A DNA stretch of 64,000 nucleotides from contig CANXME010002051.1 of NCBI GenBank assembly GCA_948144175.1, positions 186,001-250,000 on the forward strand. Direction: 5' to 3'. The translations under genes were made by a program, and so were the position numbers. Below the pieces are notes generated by a model that ran no database searches, was not told the origin of the DNA, and saw only the letters and a program-made list of their open reading frames with translations. This document shows, piece by piece, positions 42,541 through 54,199 of this stretch. The first letter of the stretch is position 1; every line of letters begins with the position of its first letter. Origin of the DNA: Closterium sp. NIES-65 (Eukaryota; Streptophyta; Zygnematophyceae; Desmidiales; Closteriaceae).

Positions 42541-43230
42541 CGCTGGTGCCTGGTGCTGGCGGCTGGCGCTGGTGCTGGTGCCTGGTGCTGGCGCTGGCGC
42601 TGGTGCCTGGTGCTGGTGACTGGCGCTGGTGCTGGTGCCTGGTGCTGGCGGCTAGCGCTGGTGCTGGTGCCTGGTGCTGGCAGCTGGCGCTGGTGCTGGT
42701 GCCTGGTGCTGGCGGCTGGCGCTGGTGCTGGTGCCTGGTGCTGGCGGCTGGCACTGGTGCTGGTGCCTGGTGCTGGTGGCTGGCGCTGGCGCCTGGTGCT
42801 GGCGGCTGGCGCTGGTGCTGGTGCCTGGTGCTGGCGGCTGGCACTGGTGCCTGGTGCTGGCGGCTGGCACTGGTGCTGGTGCCTGAAGACTGGCGCTGGT
42901 TTTGGTGGGTGGTGCTGGCGTAACGGCGTTGGTGCCGGTGCTGGTGCTGGTGACTGGCTTCGGTGCTGGTGCTGGTTCCTGGTGCTGGTGGCTGGCGCTG
43001 GTGCTGGTGCCTGGTGCTGGCGCTGGTGCCTGGTGCTAGCGGCTGGCGCTGGTGCTGGTGCCTGGTGCTGGCGGCTGGCGCTGGTGCTGGCGCTTGGTGC
43101 TGGCGGCTGACGCTGGTGCTGGTGCCTGGTGCTGGTGCTGGTGACTGACTTTAGTGCTGGTGCTGGTTCCTGGTGCTGGTGGCTGGCGCTGGTGCTGGTG
43201 CCTGGTGCTGGCGGCTGGCGCTGATGCTGT
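42541..43230. repeat. About 32-bp minisatellite built from CTGGTG/CTGGCG hexamers
   Basis: Copies of CTGGTGCCTGGTGCTGGC plus GGCTGGCGCTGGTG, about 20 in number with variants. Long open frames on both strands (for example 42031-43110 plus and 42531-43568 minus) are by-products of the repeat, not evidence of genes. Confidence 0.9.
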
Positions 43231-43820
43231 TCCGCCGCCACTCCCTTCCCCATTTTCCTCTCTCCCCCACAGCATTCCGCCGCCACTCCCTTCCCCCTTT
43301 CCCTTTCCCACCCACAGCGTTCCGCCGCCAATCCCTTCCCCTCCTCCCTCTCCCACCCAGAGCGACCGCCGCTGCACACGCGAACAGTCGCGACGGAGGG
43401 GGGGGGGGGGGGGGGGGGTGACGAGCATGGAGCCGGGGGAATGACAGGCAGAGTGAGGCGAAGGGAAGGAAGAAAACGGGACGGGGGGGAAAGGGCCGCG
43501 ACGACCGCCACCGTCGCTGTCCCCTTCATTCCCGATGCCATCCCCCCCCCTTCCCCACTCTCGTGCAAACTCGGCAGCAGGCGTAGGTGCGGGCAGAGGT
43601 GGTGAGGGTGGGGAAATGCGACGGGCTGGCGACGGAGGAAACGCGACGGGCTAGAGACGGGGGAAACGCGACGCGCTGGAGACGGGGGGAAAACGCGACG
43701 GGCTGGCGACGGGCAGGCGACGAGGGAAAAAAAAAAACCGACGGGCTAGCGACGAGGGAAACGCAGCCGGCTCACTGCCGTGCCCGTCGCAGCGAGCGCC
43801 GTGCCACGAATGGGTGGGCC
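43231..43820. repeat. Low-complexity part of ElG: C-rich repeats, an 18-bp G run and GACGGGCTGGCGACGGG repeats
   Basis: Three copies of TTCCGCCGCCACTCCCTTCC near 43230-43345, a long mononucleotide G run at 43399-43418, and about seven GACGGGCT(G/A)GCGACG(G/A)GG units at 43600-43765. No gene was seen. Confidence 0.75.
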
Positions 43821-43857
43821 CATTAACTTAGGTCAAAAACTTAATCGCTCTATACCC

Positions 43858-43979
43858 TGTTACAATACTAAGCTAACTAGGAACCGGGGTTTACTAAGGG
43901 CCTAGGCTTAGTAGCCTAGGCCAAGCGGGTGTTGAGGTGGCTGTCACCAAGGAGAATTGAAAAATGTGTGTTGTTCACT
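43858..43979 (-). repeat. Truncated 5' LTR of ElG
   Basis: Matches 41550-41671 and ends GTTCACT at the junction with El4. The adjoining GGGTATAGAGC (coding strand) at 43847-43857 is a variant of the copia-B primer site TGGTATAGAGC. Confidence 0.8.
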
Positions 43980-45457
43980 TAGAACGGCAGCAGTGAAGTG
44001 TCGGTGCGTAGAAACAGCGACGGGCCAGCAGTCGAAGGAGCAAACCCAAGAGCCGCAAGAGTCATCCTCAGTATGTTGTGCCACTCGCGAGGCGCCTGGC
44101 AGAGACCGTAGACTGACCGCCGGAGGCTCCACTGGGTACCTGCAGGAAACGACCCAGTGAAGCCAGGTGGGCGGCGCAGCCAGATCTCCTCATGCAGGCT
44201 GCCCTGTAGGAAAGGAGTGCTGAAGTTAAGAGAGTGAAGCTTGTAGTCACGCTAAGCGGCGACGTGGAGCAGCACCCAAAGAGTGGTCATCTTCGGGGTC
44301 GGGGAGAAGGTCTGGAAGAAGTCAACTCCCTGTCGTTGACTAAACCCTCGTGCAATGTAACGCGCCTTGAAGACAGGCGGAGAACCCGGCGGCGGCTTCA
44401 CCCTAAAAATCCACATGCCACTGACGATGTTCGCCCCAGGTGGGGGAACCTCATCGACGTAAGTGCCTGTGGACTTCCAAGATGCCATCTCTGCGTCCAT
44501 GGCTGACTGCCACTGAGAGGAGTAGGGACCCTCTATCGCCTGTGTGTAAGAGCGCGGGTTCGGGATGTCTGGTGCATCCGGGTCTCCCTCATGTGCAATC
44601 AGCATGGACATAAGATGAGGTACAGCAGCAGCAAAACACTCAAAATCCTCCTCCCTGTCCTCAAGGACGTCCGTGCCAAGAGCACACTCACCCCCGACGG
44701 ACGGAGGACAGAAAGACTCAGACTCAGCAACAAGGCTAGCGGTGTAGTCTAGACGACAGCGAGCAGCAAAGTCGGCAAGCTCAGCAAATAAGGCGGACGC
44801 AGCAGTGGACTCAATGGAAGGGTCATTGACAATAGTGGCCAGGAGACGCGTGACAGTAGGTCTAGCAGCACGAAGGGAGTCAGACTCCCGATCGGGACCG
44901 TCAGCAAGGGAGGACGCAGGAGGAGACGGCAGAGGGACACGCAGTGGAACAGAGGAAGGATGAAGTGCCATCTGGTGCGTGTCGAGGACAGGAGGAGGAC
45001 ATGGACGTAGAACACGACGAAGAGTGCGAACAGTCGACGCAGGACGAGACGCAAGCCCACGACGCTCAGTAAGATCTCCAATCTACTTAGTGTAAGGAGA
45101 AGGAGCAGGCAGCGGGGAGGCTGGCAGTAGCTGTAGCTGGGACTGGTCGGGGGGTGGACATAGGAAGGGAGGAGCAAGGTCAGTAGAAGGCGGGAGACCA
45201 AGAACCTGCTGAAGAAGTGGAACGAAGTACGGTCGCGGCCGCACAGCACCTCCAGCACCAGCATTGACAGCACCAGCTCCAGCAGCAACTCCAACTCCAG
45301 CTCCAGAAGCACCTCCAGCTCCAGCAGCTCCAGTACCTCCAGCAGCTCCAGCTCAAGCACCTCCAGCAGCGCCAGCTCCAGCAGCACCTCCAGCTCCAGC
45401 AGCTCCAGGACCAGCAGCAGCTCCAGCTCTAGCAGCACCAGCACCTCCAGCAGCTCC
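43980..45457 (-). pseudogene. El4 reverse transcriptase N-terminal half and linker
   Basis: Open from 44971 to 44252: SLADGPDRESDSLRA, PRSYTQAIEGPYSSQWQSAM, DAEMASWKSTGTYVDEVPPP, GMWIFRVKPPPGSPP, GFSQRQGVDFFQTFSPTPKM. A stop at about 44252 is followed by YKLHSLNFSTPFLQGSLHEE and by the region joining the ElG insertion. 45000-45457 is the Ala/Gly/Pro-rich linker, ending at the El5 target duplication GCTCC (45453-45457). Confidence 0.82.
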
Positions 45458-46533
45458 TGCGGAGATAACTGCAGCAACGGGAGCTAGGCTACGGGCTAGG
45501 CACGTGTGCTCGTGTGATCTCTGCGTTCGTTCACTTAGTCGTTTCCTTGCTAGTTCATGGGGAGAATTTGCAAGAGTTTCACTAGGAAAACATGACAACA
45601 ATGATAGTAACAACATTGGCAACATTGACTACATCAGAGCTAGCTAGGCTGCTGGTCGACCTCCAGCGCAGCACGGTCGACCGCACTCCAGCGCAGCAGC
45701 GCTCGCACCGCTCCAGCGTAGCAGGGTAGCGGTTCGCCAACGTTGCAAGTCCACGGTGTGCTAGCGCTTCACCAAGTCGGCTGCCCAGCGTTGCACCCGC
45801 AGGACAACGGTGCACGTGCTTGGCAGGTGCGCGCAGCTGGTTGGTGCGCACTTCCCTGTCAAGTGCACAATGCAGACGCCTGGCAGACCCCATGCCAGCG
45901 ACTGTGCCCACCAGCCACGTCGACTTCGGGATACCACCCCCGAGGTCGGCCTCGCAGTCTCCACCCTGGCGACACTCACGCACGTCGCCCGGGTATCCCG
46001 ATCGACCGGGTCGACCGAGGTCGACCCGCGCAGTCCGTAGCCGGTCACGCATGCCCGGCGTCCCCATTCTGGCGTCCAGGCGCCCAGGACGCCTTCCGAA
46101 CCCCCTGGTCGGCGTCCAGACGCCCAGGACGCCGACCAAACCTCCAGAGCGGCGTCCCTCCTCCCATGACGCCGACCAGACACCCAGATCAGTGTCGGGG
46201 CCCCCGGGACGCCCAGGTCGGCGTTCGGACCCCCGAGACGCCGTGCATATGCCTAGGTCGGCGTCTGGCCTTCCAGAGCGCCGTGCAGGTGCCCAAGACG
46301 TCGACCAGGCGCCCGGGTAGTCGTGGCGACGCCCAGCTCGGCGTCCAGCTTCCCAGGACGCCGTCCAGGCGTCCGGGACGCCAACCAGTCCTCCAGGGCG
46401 GCGTCCTCCTGCTCGGCGCCCCTGCAGTGGCCCCCGTGCCCACTGCTGCAGGTCGGCTGCTACCCTCGCACATCCGACCACAAGGTTGGCACCGCCCAAG
46501 CGAGGACGGGGCCTTACAACGCTCCCGTTGACA
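45458..46533 (-). repeat. 3' LTR of El5 (1,076 bp)
   Basis: Coding strand TGTCAACGGGAGCG...CTCCGCA. Compared with El2 the middle is rearranged, with GGACGCC/GGCGTCC-type repeats at 46060-46400 in place of part of the GTCGAC-rich block. Confidence 0.92.
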
Positions 46534-46543
46534 CTCCCCTGCC
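46534..46543 (-). promoter_or_regulatory. Polypurine tract of El5
   Basis: Coding strand GGCAGGGGAG immediately before the LTR, as in El2. Confidence 0.75.
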
Positions 46544-46661
46544 ACATTCACGCTTGGGCCCCCAGCCCTGACGGCAGTACAGCTCCGAGAATAGCCCGTC
46601 GACGTGCACCCAACACACAGCACGCCGGTCACCGGACCAGCCATACAAGAGGGCATGGCAC

Positions 46662-49600
46662 CTACTGCTGCACGTCGTTGTCGCCGTCGTTCACGTCGGC
46701 CAAGCGCACCTGACCGATTGCGACGGAGCACCGGTTGAAGGCCGGATAGTGCAGCGCCTTCGTCTGGAAATCGGCCGGCTGCTCAGCAGTTGGGATGTAC
46801 TGCAGTGAGAACTTCCCGCGCCTCACCATGTGCTGCAGCCAGGCCTGTCGCCGCTCCATGTGCTTGAGGTTGCCTGTCAACCCCATGCCCTCAGCGACCG
46901 GGATGGCCGACTTGTTGTCCACGTGCAGGACAGTCGGCTTCCCGGCGTCCAGTTGCCGGAATTCTGCGAGGAGGAGGCGAAGGCGGCGTCCCTCCTTGCC
47001 AGCTTCAGTGGCCGCCACGTACTCCGACTCGGTCGACGACAACGTCGCGCACTTGATGCGCTGGCTCGACCAGGAGACTGCAGCCCCTCTGTAGACGAAC
47101 ACGTAGCCGCCCGTGCTCGTCCTGTTCTGCTTGTCACCGGCGTCGTCGGCGTCCATGTAGCCGACCAGCTCCAGATACTCAGGTCCACCGCCGAACTCCA
47201 GGGCATTGTCACGTGTGTTGGCGAGGTAGGCGAGGCAGCGGTCGACCTCGCGCCAGTGCTGGTCGCTCCTCACCGTGAGGCCGCTCCCCAGCTTGCTACA
47301 GGCGAAGGCGATGTCCGGCCTCGTCGTCGTCGCCGCGAACTGCAGCGAGCCGACCTTCTGCCGGTACTCCTCCTCCTGCCGTTCCTGCGCCTCCTCGTCA
47401 TCGAAGGTGAGCTCGGCGTAGGCACCGGCCGAGACCGGCGTCTTCGGGGTGCGCCCGGTCTGCTCCTCGTCGAGGAAGCGCCTACGCAGCTTGTCGGCGT
47501 AGCCCTGCTGGTGCAGCCACAGCTTCCCCGCCGACCTGTCGCGCACGATCTCCAGTTCGAGGTACTTCTGCACCGGCGAGATCTCGCGCAGCTCGAAGGC
47601 GGCTTCCAGCAGTTCCTTCAGCTCCTTCAGCATCGTGGCGCTGCTGCTGGCGGCAAGCAGGTCGTCGACGTAGACCAGCACCCAGCAGGCCACTCCACCC
47701 TCGCCGACCTTGAAGTAAAGAGCCTCGTCGACCTGGCTCTTCTTCCACCCGGCGCCGACCAGCACATCGTTGAGCGCCAAGTACCACAACACAGCGACTG
47801 CTTCAGCCCGTACAGGCTCTTCAGCAGCTTACACACCCGGCCGGTTCCATCGTTGAAGTAGTCCGGCTGGGACATGTACAGCACCCGATCGAGCTTGCTC
47901 TGCAGGAAGGCGTTCTTCATGTCGAGCTGCATCAGGTTGAGGTTGAGGACAGCGACGATGCTCAGGAAGATCCAACATGACGTAGCTGCTCACCGGCGCG
48001 AACGTCTCGTCGTAGTCGGCACCGTACACCTGTGTGAAGCCCTTCACGACCAGCCTCGCCTTCTCTCGCTCGACGGTGTCGTCGATGTGGTACTTTGTCG
48101 TCAACACCCACCGGTTCTTCATGACGTTCACCCCCGGTGGGCGTTCGACCAGCTCCCAAGTGCCCATGTTGATGAGGCTGCGAATCTCCTCCTCCATGGC
48201 GGCCTTCACCGCCGGGCCCTTCCAGCTCGCCAATGCCTCTTTCACCGTCATCGTCGAGATGTCCCAACGGTGCTCGGGGCCGGCTAGCATGTCGGGGTCT
48301 AGCTCCGGAAACTCCTCATCATCCTCGGCGTCATCGTACAGCAGGTCGTCGTCATCGTCCACGTCATACACCGTGGTGAAGGCAGCGGGGACGAAGAAGT
48401 CAGGCGGCCTCCCAAGTCGGCCTGAACGCCGTGGTCCCTGCTGGACCTCCTCGGCGTCCCCTCCATCGTCGCTGCCCTCAGCGTCCTGCTGCTTTTCAGC
48501 CGGCGTCCCAGCCGACTGCTCCCCTGTGGTCGGCTTTCCTGCCGACGGCCCGACCGCCGACTGCTCCTCGACCTGCCTCTCAACCTGCTCCTCCCTTGTC
48601 GGCGTCGACTGCAAACCCATGTCGACCTGCCGCTCGTCACGTCGGCCACCGGCAATGCACTTGGCCGAAGGCGACGGCCCACTACTCCCCTCATCGCCGG
48701 AGGCCGACACCGAGGGCAGCCCACGCAGGTCGGCCACAAGGGGAGGGGCAGGAGTCGGAGGGGGAGGGGTAGGGGAGCGGACGTCCTCGACGTCCTTAGT
48801 AGCAAGCTCACCAACCTCGGCAAGCAGCGGCAGCGTCGCCGACGAGGTGTCAGAGGGTGGGGTGGACGACAAGCGGCCGGACACCGGCCCATGCTCTGTC
48901 TTCCACTCGGCCAGCGACATCTCCTCGTAGAACACCACGTCCGACGTGGTGACCAGTCGGTCGGTGTCGACGTCGAGGAGCTCCCAGCCCTTGCTCGCCG
49001 CGGACACGCCAAGGTGCAGGCCCCACCTGGCCTTAGGCTTCAGCTTCCCACCACGCTGCTGCTCAGGGACAAGGAACTGCGCCATGCAGCCCCACACCCG
49101 CGCCAGCGACAAGTCGGGCTTCTTCCCGATCAGCAGCTGGTACGGTGTCGTCCCCGGCGGCAGCGTCGACCTCTCAAGGCAGTTGCGGACCCAGACGGCC
49201 TGCCGCAGAGCGAGGTGCCACCAGTGGTGTTGCACACCCATGTGCAGCAGCATTATCCACACCGACTCCACCACCGTCCTCATCTCCCGCTCCGCCATGC
49301 CGTTCTGCTGCGGGGTGTATGGGCAGGTCAGGTCGTGGATGATCCCCTATCCGTTCACGAAGTCGGTGAACTGCTTCCCGAGGAACTCCCCTCCCCGGTC
49401 TGAGCGCAGCATCAACACCGACTTCTTCGTCTGCCATTCAGCCACCGCCAGCCACTGCACGAACGCTTGCGACGCATCTGACTTCTTGGCAACCGGCTTC
49501 ACCCACACGAAGCGGGTCTTGCGGTCCTTGAGCAGCAAGAAGTACAGGCTTCCATCCTTGGCAGCCACGCGAAACGGCCCGCACAGGTCGATGTGCACAA

Positions 49601-51763
49601 CGGCCAGCACGTCGTCGGCGTTGGAGCCGTGGTCGGGGAAGGTGTGCCGCGCCAGTTTCGCGCCGACGCACGAAACACACGGGGAGTCGGCGTTCGTCGC
49701 CGACTTGAGGTCCAGCCCAATGGCGACCTCGTTCTTCGCCGAGCTCCGTATGGTGTCCATGCCGACATGCGCAAGCCTCGCATGCATCCGGTCCGGCGTC
49801 GACTTCGTCTTCGAGACGATCGCCCGCAGAGCCACGACCTCCAGCGTGGTCGATGCTGACGTCGTCGTGCAGGGACGCAGGCCGGTGCAGAGGACTCGCC
49901 CAGAGTAAGTCGCACGCCCGAGCACCTCTCCTGTCGATGAGACGAGTAGCTGCCGTCTCCGTCCTCCTGCAGCTTCACGCCATGCTCCTTCAGCTGGCCG
50001 GCCGACAGCAGGTTGGCTCGCACACCCGGGACGTACAACACGTCGGGGATGAGCACCTCCTTCCCGACCTCTCCTTGCAGAGCAACGGTGCCGCGGCCCT
50101 GGACATCCTACAGCGCCCCATTGAAGCCGCGCACATGCCTAATGGCGCCGCTCGGTTGCAAGTCGACGAAGGCTTCCTTCGTCCCCATCAGGTGGTGGGA
50201 GCAACCGCTGTCGAGCAGGACCACTGCCGGGTTCGCCTGCACAGCTGCCGCCACCGCCTAGAAGTCCTCTCCAGCCTCCGGTGCTAGAGAGATGGTCGGC
50301 TCCATGACGCCGACCAGCGAGCACGACGCCGTCTTGTCGTCTCGCCCCTTGCCGCCTGCAGCGAAGTCGGCGTCCTTCGCCGAAGTCGATGTCTTGGTCG
50401 ACTGCTTCTCCTTGCGCGGCTGGTTTCTTTCAGGACGAGGACAACGGCTGTCTGACCTCCCACGGCCTCCCTTAGCGTCGTCTTCGTCAGAGTCACTGCG
50501 GTTGGGACACTCGAAGGAGAGATGGTCGGGGTCGCCGCACAGCCAGCACTCCCGACGTTGACCTCCTCCTCCACGACCGCTGTCCCTGGTCGACTTCCTC
50601 TTGTCGACCTCCTTGGCAGGCTTCCAGCCACTGCTACCACAACCGCCAGACTGCCCGCGCTGCCCCGGTCGGCCTCCTTGCTTCGCTGAGGTGACCAAGT
50701 TCGCCTGCGCCAAGAGCTCCTGCAACCGCTCAGCCTCCTGCATCGCCTCGTCCTGTAGGATATACGAGGTCAGGTTGTTCTCGTTGAGCGTCGCCCTTGT
50801 GCTCGGCGCCATAGACAGCCGCTTCAGCAGGTTGTAGCTACTAGAGAGACCCTGCATGACATGGGTGATGTACGACGCCGTAGAGTACTGCGCGCCGGCC
50901 ATCCTGATAGTGGCGAGAATTCGCCGGGCTCGGTTGCAGTAGTCAGTCGCTGTCTCCTCGTCACCCATACGCAGGTGCGTCAGCTGTCCCTCCAGCATGG
51001 CGATGAACAGGTCGTCGGTGACCTGGTACGTCGACTCAATGAAGTGCCATGCCCGGTGGCCGGCGTCGATGTACTCCCGGCACCACTTCAAGGCGATCTG
51101 CACGCCCGGCGAGCAGCACTGCGAGATGACCGTGAAGGTCAACAGCTGCACGGCGCGAAACTCCGCACGCAGGTCGGGGTGGTGCTCCCCCGGCGTCGCC
51201 ACAATCCCTCGGGCGAAGCCGATCAGCCCGGCCATCTCCAGCTGGGGCTCAATAGCTTCCTTCCAGGTGAGTATGTCGGGTCGACCGACCAGCGGAGGGG
51301 TGACCGAGATCCTGTCCGGCGTAAACTTGAAGTAGCCGTAGCTCGGCGCAATCCCACCTGCCGTCACCTGGGACGCCGACATCGGCGACAGCCCACCCCG
51401 TCGACCTCCGACGTCACCCTGCGGAGAGCCTACAGCCGCCGACGACTGCATCCCTCGCGCCTGAACGCCGCCGACTTCACCGGCGTGTATCACACCTCGT
51501 TGCCTCGACGTGCCTCCCGCACTGCTACCGACCTAACCTCCACCGGCGTTGACGCCCACATCGACGCCGCCGTTGTTGTTCACCGGTCGAGGAGAGGAAG
51601 GTCAAGAAGGGGGGTGCTCCGCTGCCCACACGGAGCGGAGTCCGTCTTCGACGACTGCCCAGGGTATCGCGCCATACTCCTGGGCCTCATGGCGTCTCCT
51701 CGCATCCTCCAGCCGTCCCTCCAGGGTGTCCATCACCTCGGCGTCGCCTACGCGCACGCTAGT
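46662..51763 (-). pseudogene. El5 Gag-Pol, broken by frameshifts and nonsense codons
   Basis: The position matching the El2 start ATG (about 51763) is mutated; the first usable ATG is 51731-51733. A frameshift lies near 51600, after which 51493-50258 is open: Gag ITWKE-type region, zinc knuckle CWLCGDPDHLSFECP (about 50515-50560), and the approach to protease. TAG at 50258-50260 and 50108-50110 replace Gln codons kept in El2 or El7. Protease LLDSGCSHHLMG; shift near 49945; integrase VVHIDLCGPF, LRSDRGGEFLG; 49298-47829 integrase end, linker and start of reverse transcriptase (KNRWVLTTKYHIDD). A deletion near 47975 and a shift near 47790 break the palm region. YVDDLLAASSS is intact, and RNase H is open from 47792 to TAG 46662-46664. 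Confidence 0.92.
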
Positions 51764-51838
51764 GACTGCACGGCTGCCGGTCTACGAACACGATCGGTGT
51801 GTGCTAAGTCGGCTAGACTGAACTACGTCGCGGTGTCT

Positions 51839-51856
51839 TCCACGCTCACCGCACCA
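51839..51856 (-). promoter_or_regulatory. Primer-binding site of El5 (tRNA-Phe)
   Basis: Coding strand TGGTGCGGTGAGCGTGGA, identical to El2, then a degenerate continuation resembling tRNA-Phe (GACACCGCGAC...TTCAG). Confidence 0.88.
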
Positions 51857-52912
51857 TGCGGAGATAACTGCAGCAACGGGAGCTAGGCTACGGGCTAGGC
51901 ACGTGTGCTTGTGTGATCTCTGCGTTCGTTCACTTAGTCGTTTCCTTGCTAGTTCATGGGGAGAATTTGCAAGAGTTTCACTAGGAAAACATGACAACAA
52001 TGATGGTAACAACATTGGCAACATTGACTACATCAGAGCTAGCTAGGCTGCTGGTCGACCTCCAGCGCAGCACGGTCGACCGCACTCCAGCGCAGCAGCG
52101 CTCGCACCGCTCCAGCATAGCAGGGTAGCGGTTTGCCAACGTTGCAAGTCCACGGTGTGCTAGCGCTGCACCAAGTCAGCTGCCCAGCGTTGCACCCGCA
52201 AGACAACGGTGCACGTGCTTGGCAGGTGCGCGCAGCTGGTTGGTGCGCACTTCCCTGTCAAGTGCACAATGCAGACGCCTGGCAGACCCCATGCCAGCGA
52301 CTGTGCCCACCAGCCACGTCGACTTCGGGATACCACCCCCGAGGTCGGCCTCGCAGTCTCCACCCTGGCGACACTCGCGCACGTCGCCAGGGTATCCCGA
52401 TCGACCGGGTCGACCGAGGTCGACCCGCGCAGTCCGTAGCCGGTCACGCATGCCCGGCGTCCCCATTCTGGCGTCCAGGCGCCCAGGACGCCTTCCGACC
52501 CCTTTGGTCGGCGTCCAGACGCCCAGGACGCCGACCAAACCTCCAGAGCGGCGTCCCTCCTCCGAGGACGCCGACCAGACACCCAGATCGGTGTCGGGGC
52601 CCCCGGGACGCCCAGGTCGGTATCCGGACCCCCGGGACGCCGTGCATACGCCTAGGTCGGCGTCTGGCCTTCCAGAGCGCCGTGCAGGTGCTCACGACGT
52701 CGACCAGGCGCCCGGGTAGTCGTGGCGACGCCCAGCTCGGCGTCCAGCTTCCCAGGACGCCGTCCAGGCCTCCAGGGCTGCGTCCTCCTGCTCGGCGCCC
52801 TTGCAGTGGCCCCCGTGCCCACTGCTGCAGGTCGGCTGCTACCCTCGCACATCCGACCACAAGGTTGGCTCCGCCCAAGCGAGGACGGGGCTTTACAATG
52901 CTCCCGTTGACA
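51857..52912 (-). repeat. 5' LTR of El5 (1,056 bp)
   Basis: Aligns with 45458-46533 over its length with a small deletion (about 20 bp near 52770) and few substitutions. Confidence 0.92.
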
Positions 52913-54199
52913 GCTCCAGCAGTACCTTCAGCCCCAGCACCTCCCGGACCTCCAGTACGAGCACCTCCAGGACTAGCGGCTCCAGGAGCTCCAGCTCCAG
53001 CAGCACCACTCCTGAGGCTCCAGCGCCGAGCAAACCACTTGCGCAGCTAGAGTGGAGAGAGAGACTCCGGGCCTCTTGTCTCAGCACACTCGGGCTGAGC
53101 ACCCCCAGGCTCATCACCTCCAGGCTCCGCACGCTTAGACTCAGCACCCTCAGGCTTCGAACCCGCAGGCTCAGCACCCCAAAGCTCCGCACCCTCAGAC
53201 TCAGCAACCCACGGCTCAGCACCCCCAAGCTCAGCACCCCCAGGCTCGGCACGCTCAAGCGAAGTACTCCCAGGCCCCGCACCCACAGGCGCAGCACCCC
53301 TAGACGCCGCACTCCCAGACGTACCACCTCTAGCAGCACCAGACTCGACAGCTAACTCGACAGGCTTGACAGGGTCTACCTGGGACACACCTAAGGGAGC
53401 AAGACCATGAAGGGGGAGGGGGTCTACCGAAGGAGGACCTGGTGTGAGGAAGAGCGGCAGGGGAGGGAGAGGGGCAGTGTGGTAGGGGAAGAGACGGTAA
53501 AAGGGAACCGGCTCGTCAAACGTGACGTCCTGAGAGGGCAAGACACGGCGCGAGGTGGGGTGGTAAAACTGTCAGCCAGGCGCGTCAAGGACAAAGCCAA
53601 GGAATGGCGACATCCCCAGACCCGGAACACCGACGCACCGCCAACCTCCCCCGTCCAATGCAACGTGGGCGAGGTCTTCAGCAAGGAGACACGGGGTCAG
53701 AGGTTGAGCTGATGCGCAGCGTACTGGACAGCAAACGGCCACAGAAAATGGGGGGCAGCCGCATGGATCATGGAGGTACGAGCGACCTCCATGACTAATC
53801 CAATGCGGCGCACAGCAACCCCATTCTGCTGCGGAGAGGCCGGAAGCGTGAACGTTTGGCCAATGCCCTCCGCACGACAAAAGGCCCGCAAGAGGTCGGA
53901 GGAAAACTCACCACCTCTGTCAGAGTGCAGACGCAGGACTGGAAGGTCCGTTTTGAACCGCTCGCGGAGTTGGAGACAAACAGCGTGGATCCAAGGGATC
54001 ATAACATCAGGGACCTCCCCCTTGCGCCGCAAGGCAGAACAGTGGAGGAACGTGCATAAACTGGGCCCCCAGAGGGGTCAGCCAAAGAGACACCAACAGA
54101 TGCAGAGAGCGGTGTGAATGTGGTAATGTCGCGAAAGAAACAGCGGGAAGCACCTGAGTCAAGCGTGAAGGTGTGCAGGGCCGCAGCAGACGTAGTACC
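52913..54199 (-). pseudogene. El4 linker, integrase and a shard of the protease region
   Basis: 52913-53400 is linker (GGAEPGGAE-type repeats, REW motif). 53047-53541 and 53572-54032 hold integrase: LRLHSDRGGEFSSDLLRAFC, SPQQNGVAVRRIGLVMEVAR, YAAHQLNL. Compared with El1 and El3, a stretch is missing near 53585. At about 54030 the text jumps from integrase (RRKGEVPD) straight to the protease/gag part (VCVSLADPSGGPS type, 54040-54199), an internal deletion of about 600 bp relative to El3. Ends at the El6 duplication GTACC (54195-54199). Confidence 0.8.

Larger units (their letters stand above)
41550..43979 (-). mobile_element. ElG, non-coding LTR retrotransposon with minisatellite interior
   Basis: Inserted in El4 just before the YVDD codons. 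A full LTR (41550-41789), a purine tract AAGGGGGTG (41790-41798, complement), a 2-kb interior of G/C-skewed tandem repeats without retroviral genes, a primer-site-like GGGTATAGAGC (43847-43857) and half of a second LTR (43858-43979). The right boundary is a deletion: the first half of that LTR and about 10 bp of El4 are missing, which explains why no target duplication is left. The gross form is that of LARD/TRIM-type non-autonomous elements that depend on a relative for enzymes. Confidence 0.75.
45458..52912 (-). mobile_element. El5, full-length copia-A retrotransposon nested in El4
   Basis: Two LTRs, tRNA-Phe primer site, purine tract and gag-pol, with a perfect 5-bp duplication GCTCC (45453-45457 and 52913-52917) of El4 linker sequence. 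Removing it restores the colinear El4 linker. Same subfamily as El2, opposite strand. Confidence 0.95.

Noticed and set aside
42031-43110. A 359-residue plus-strand gene in the minisatellite of ElG
   Set aside because: Open only because the repeat units lack stops; the opposite strand is equally open and no conserved motif exists.
41550-43979. A target duplication around ElG
   Set aside because: The flanks CGAGG and TAGAA do not match; comparison with El3 shows that El4 bases and half of the right LTR are deleted there.
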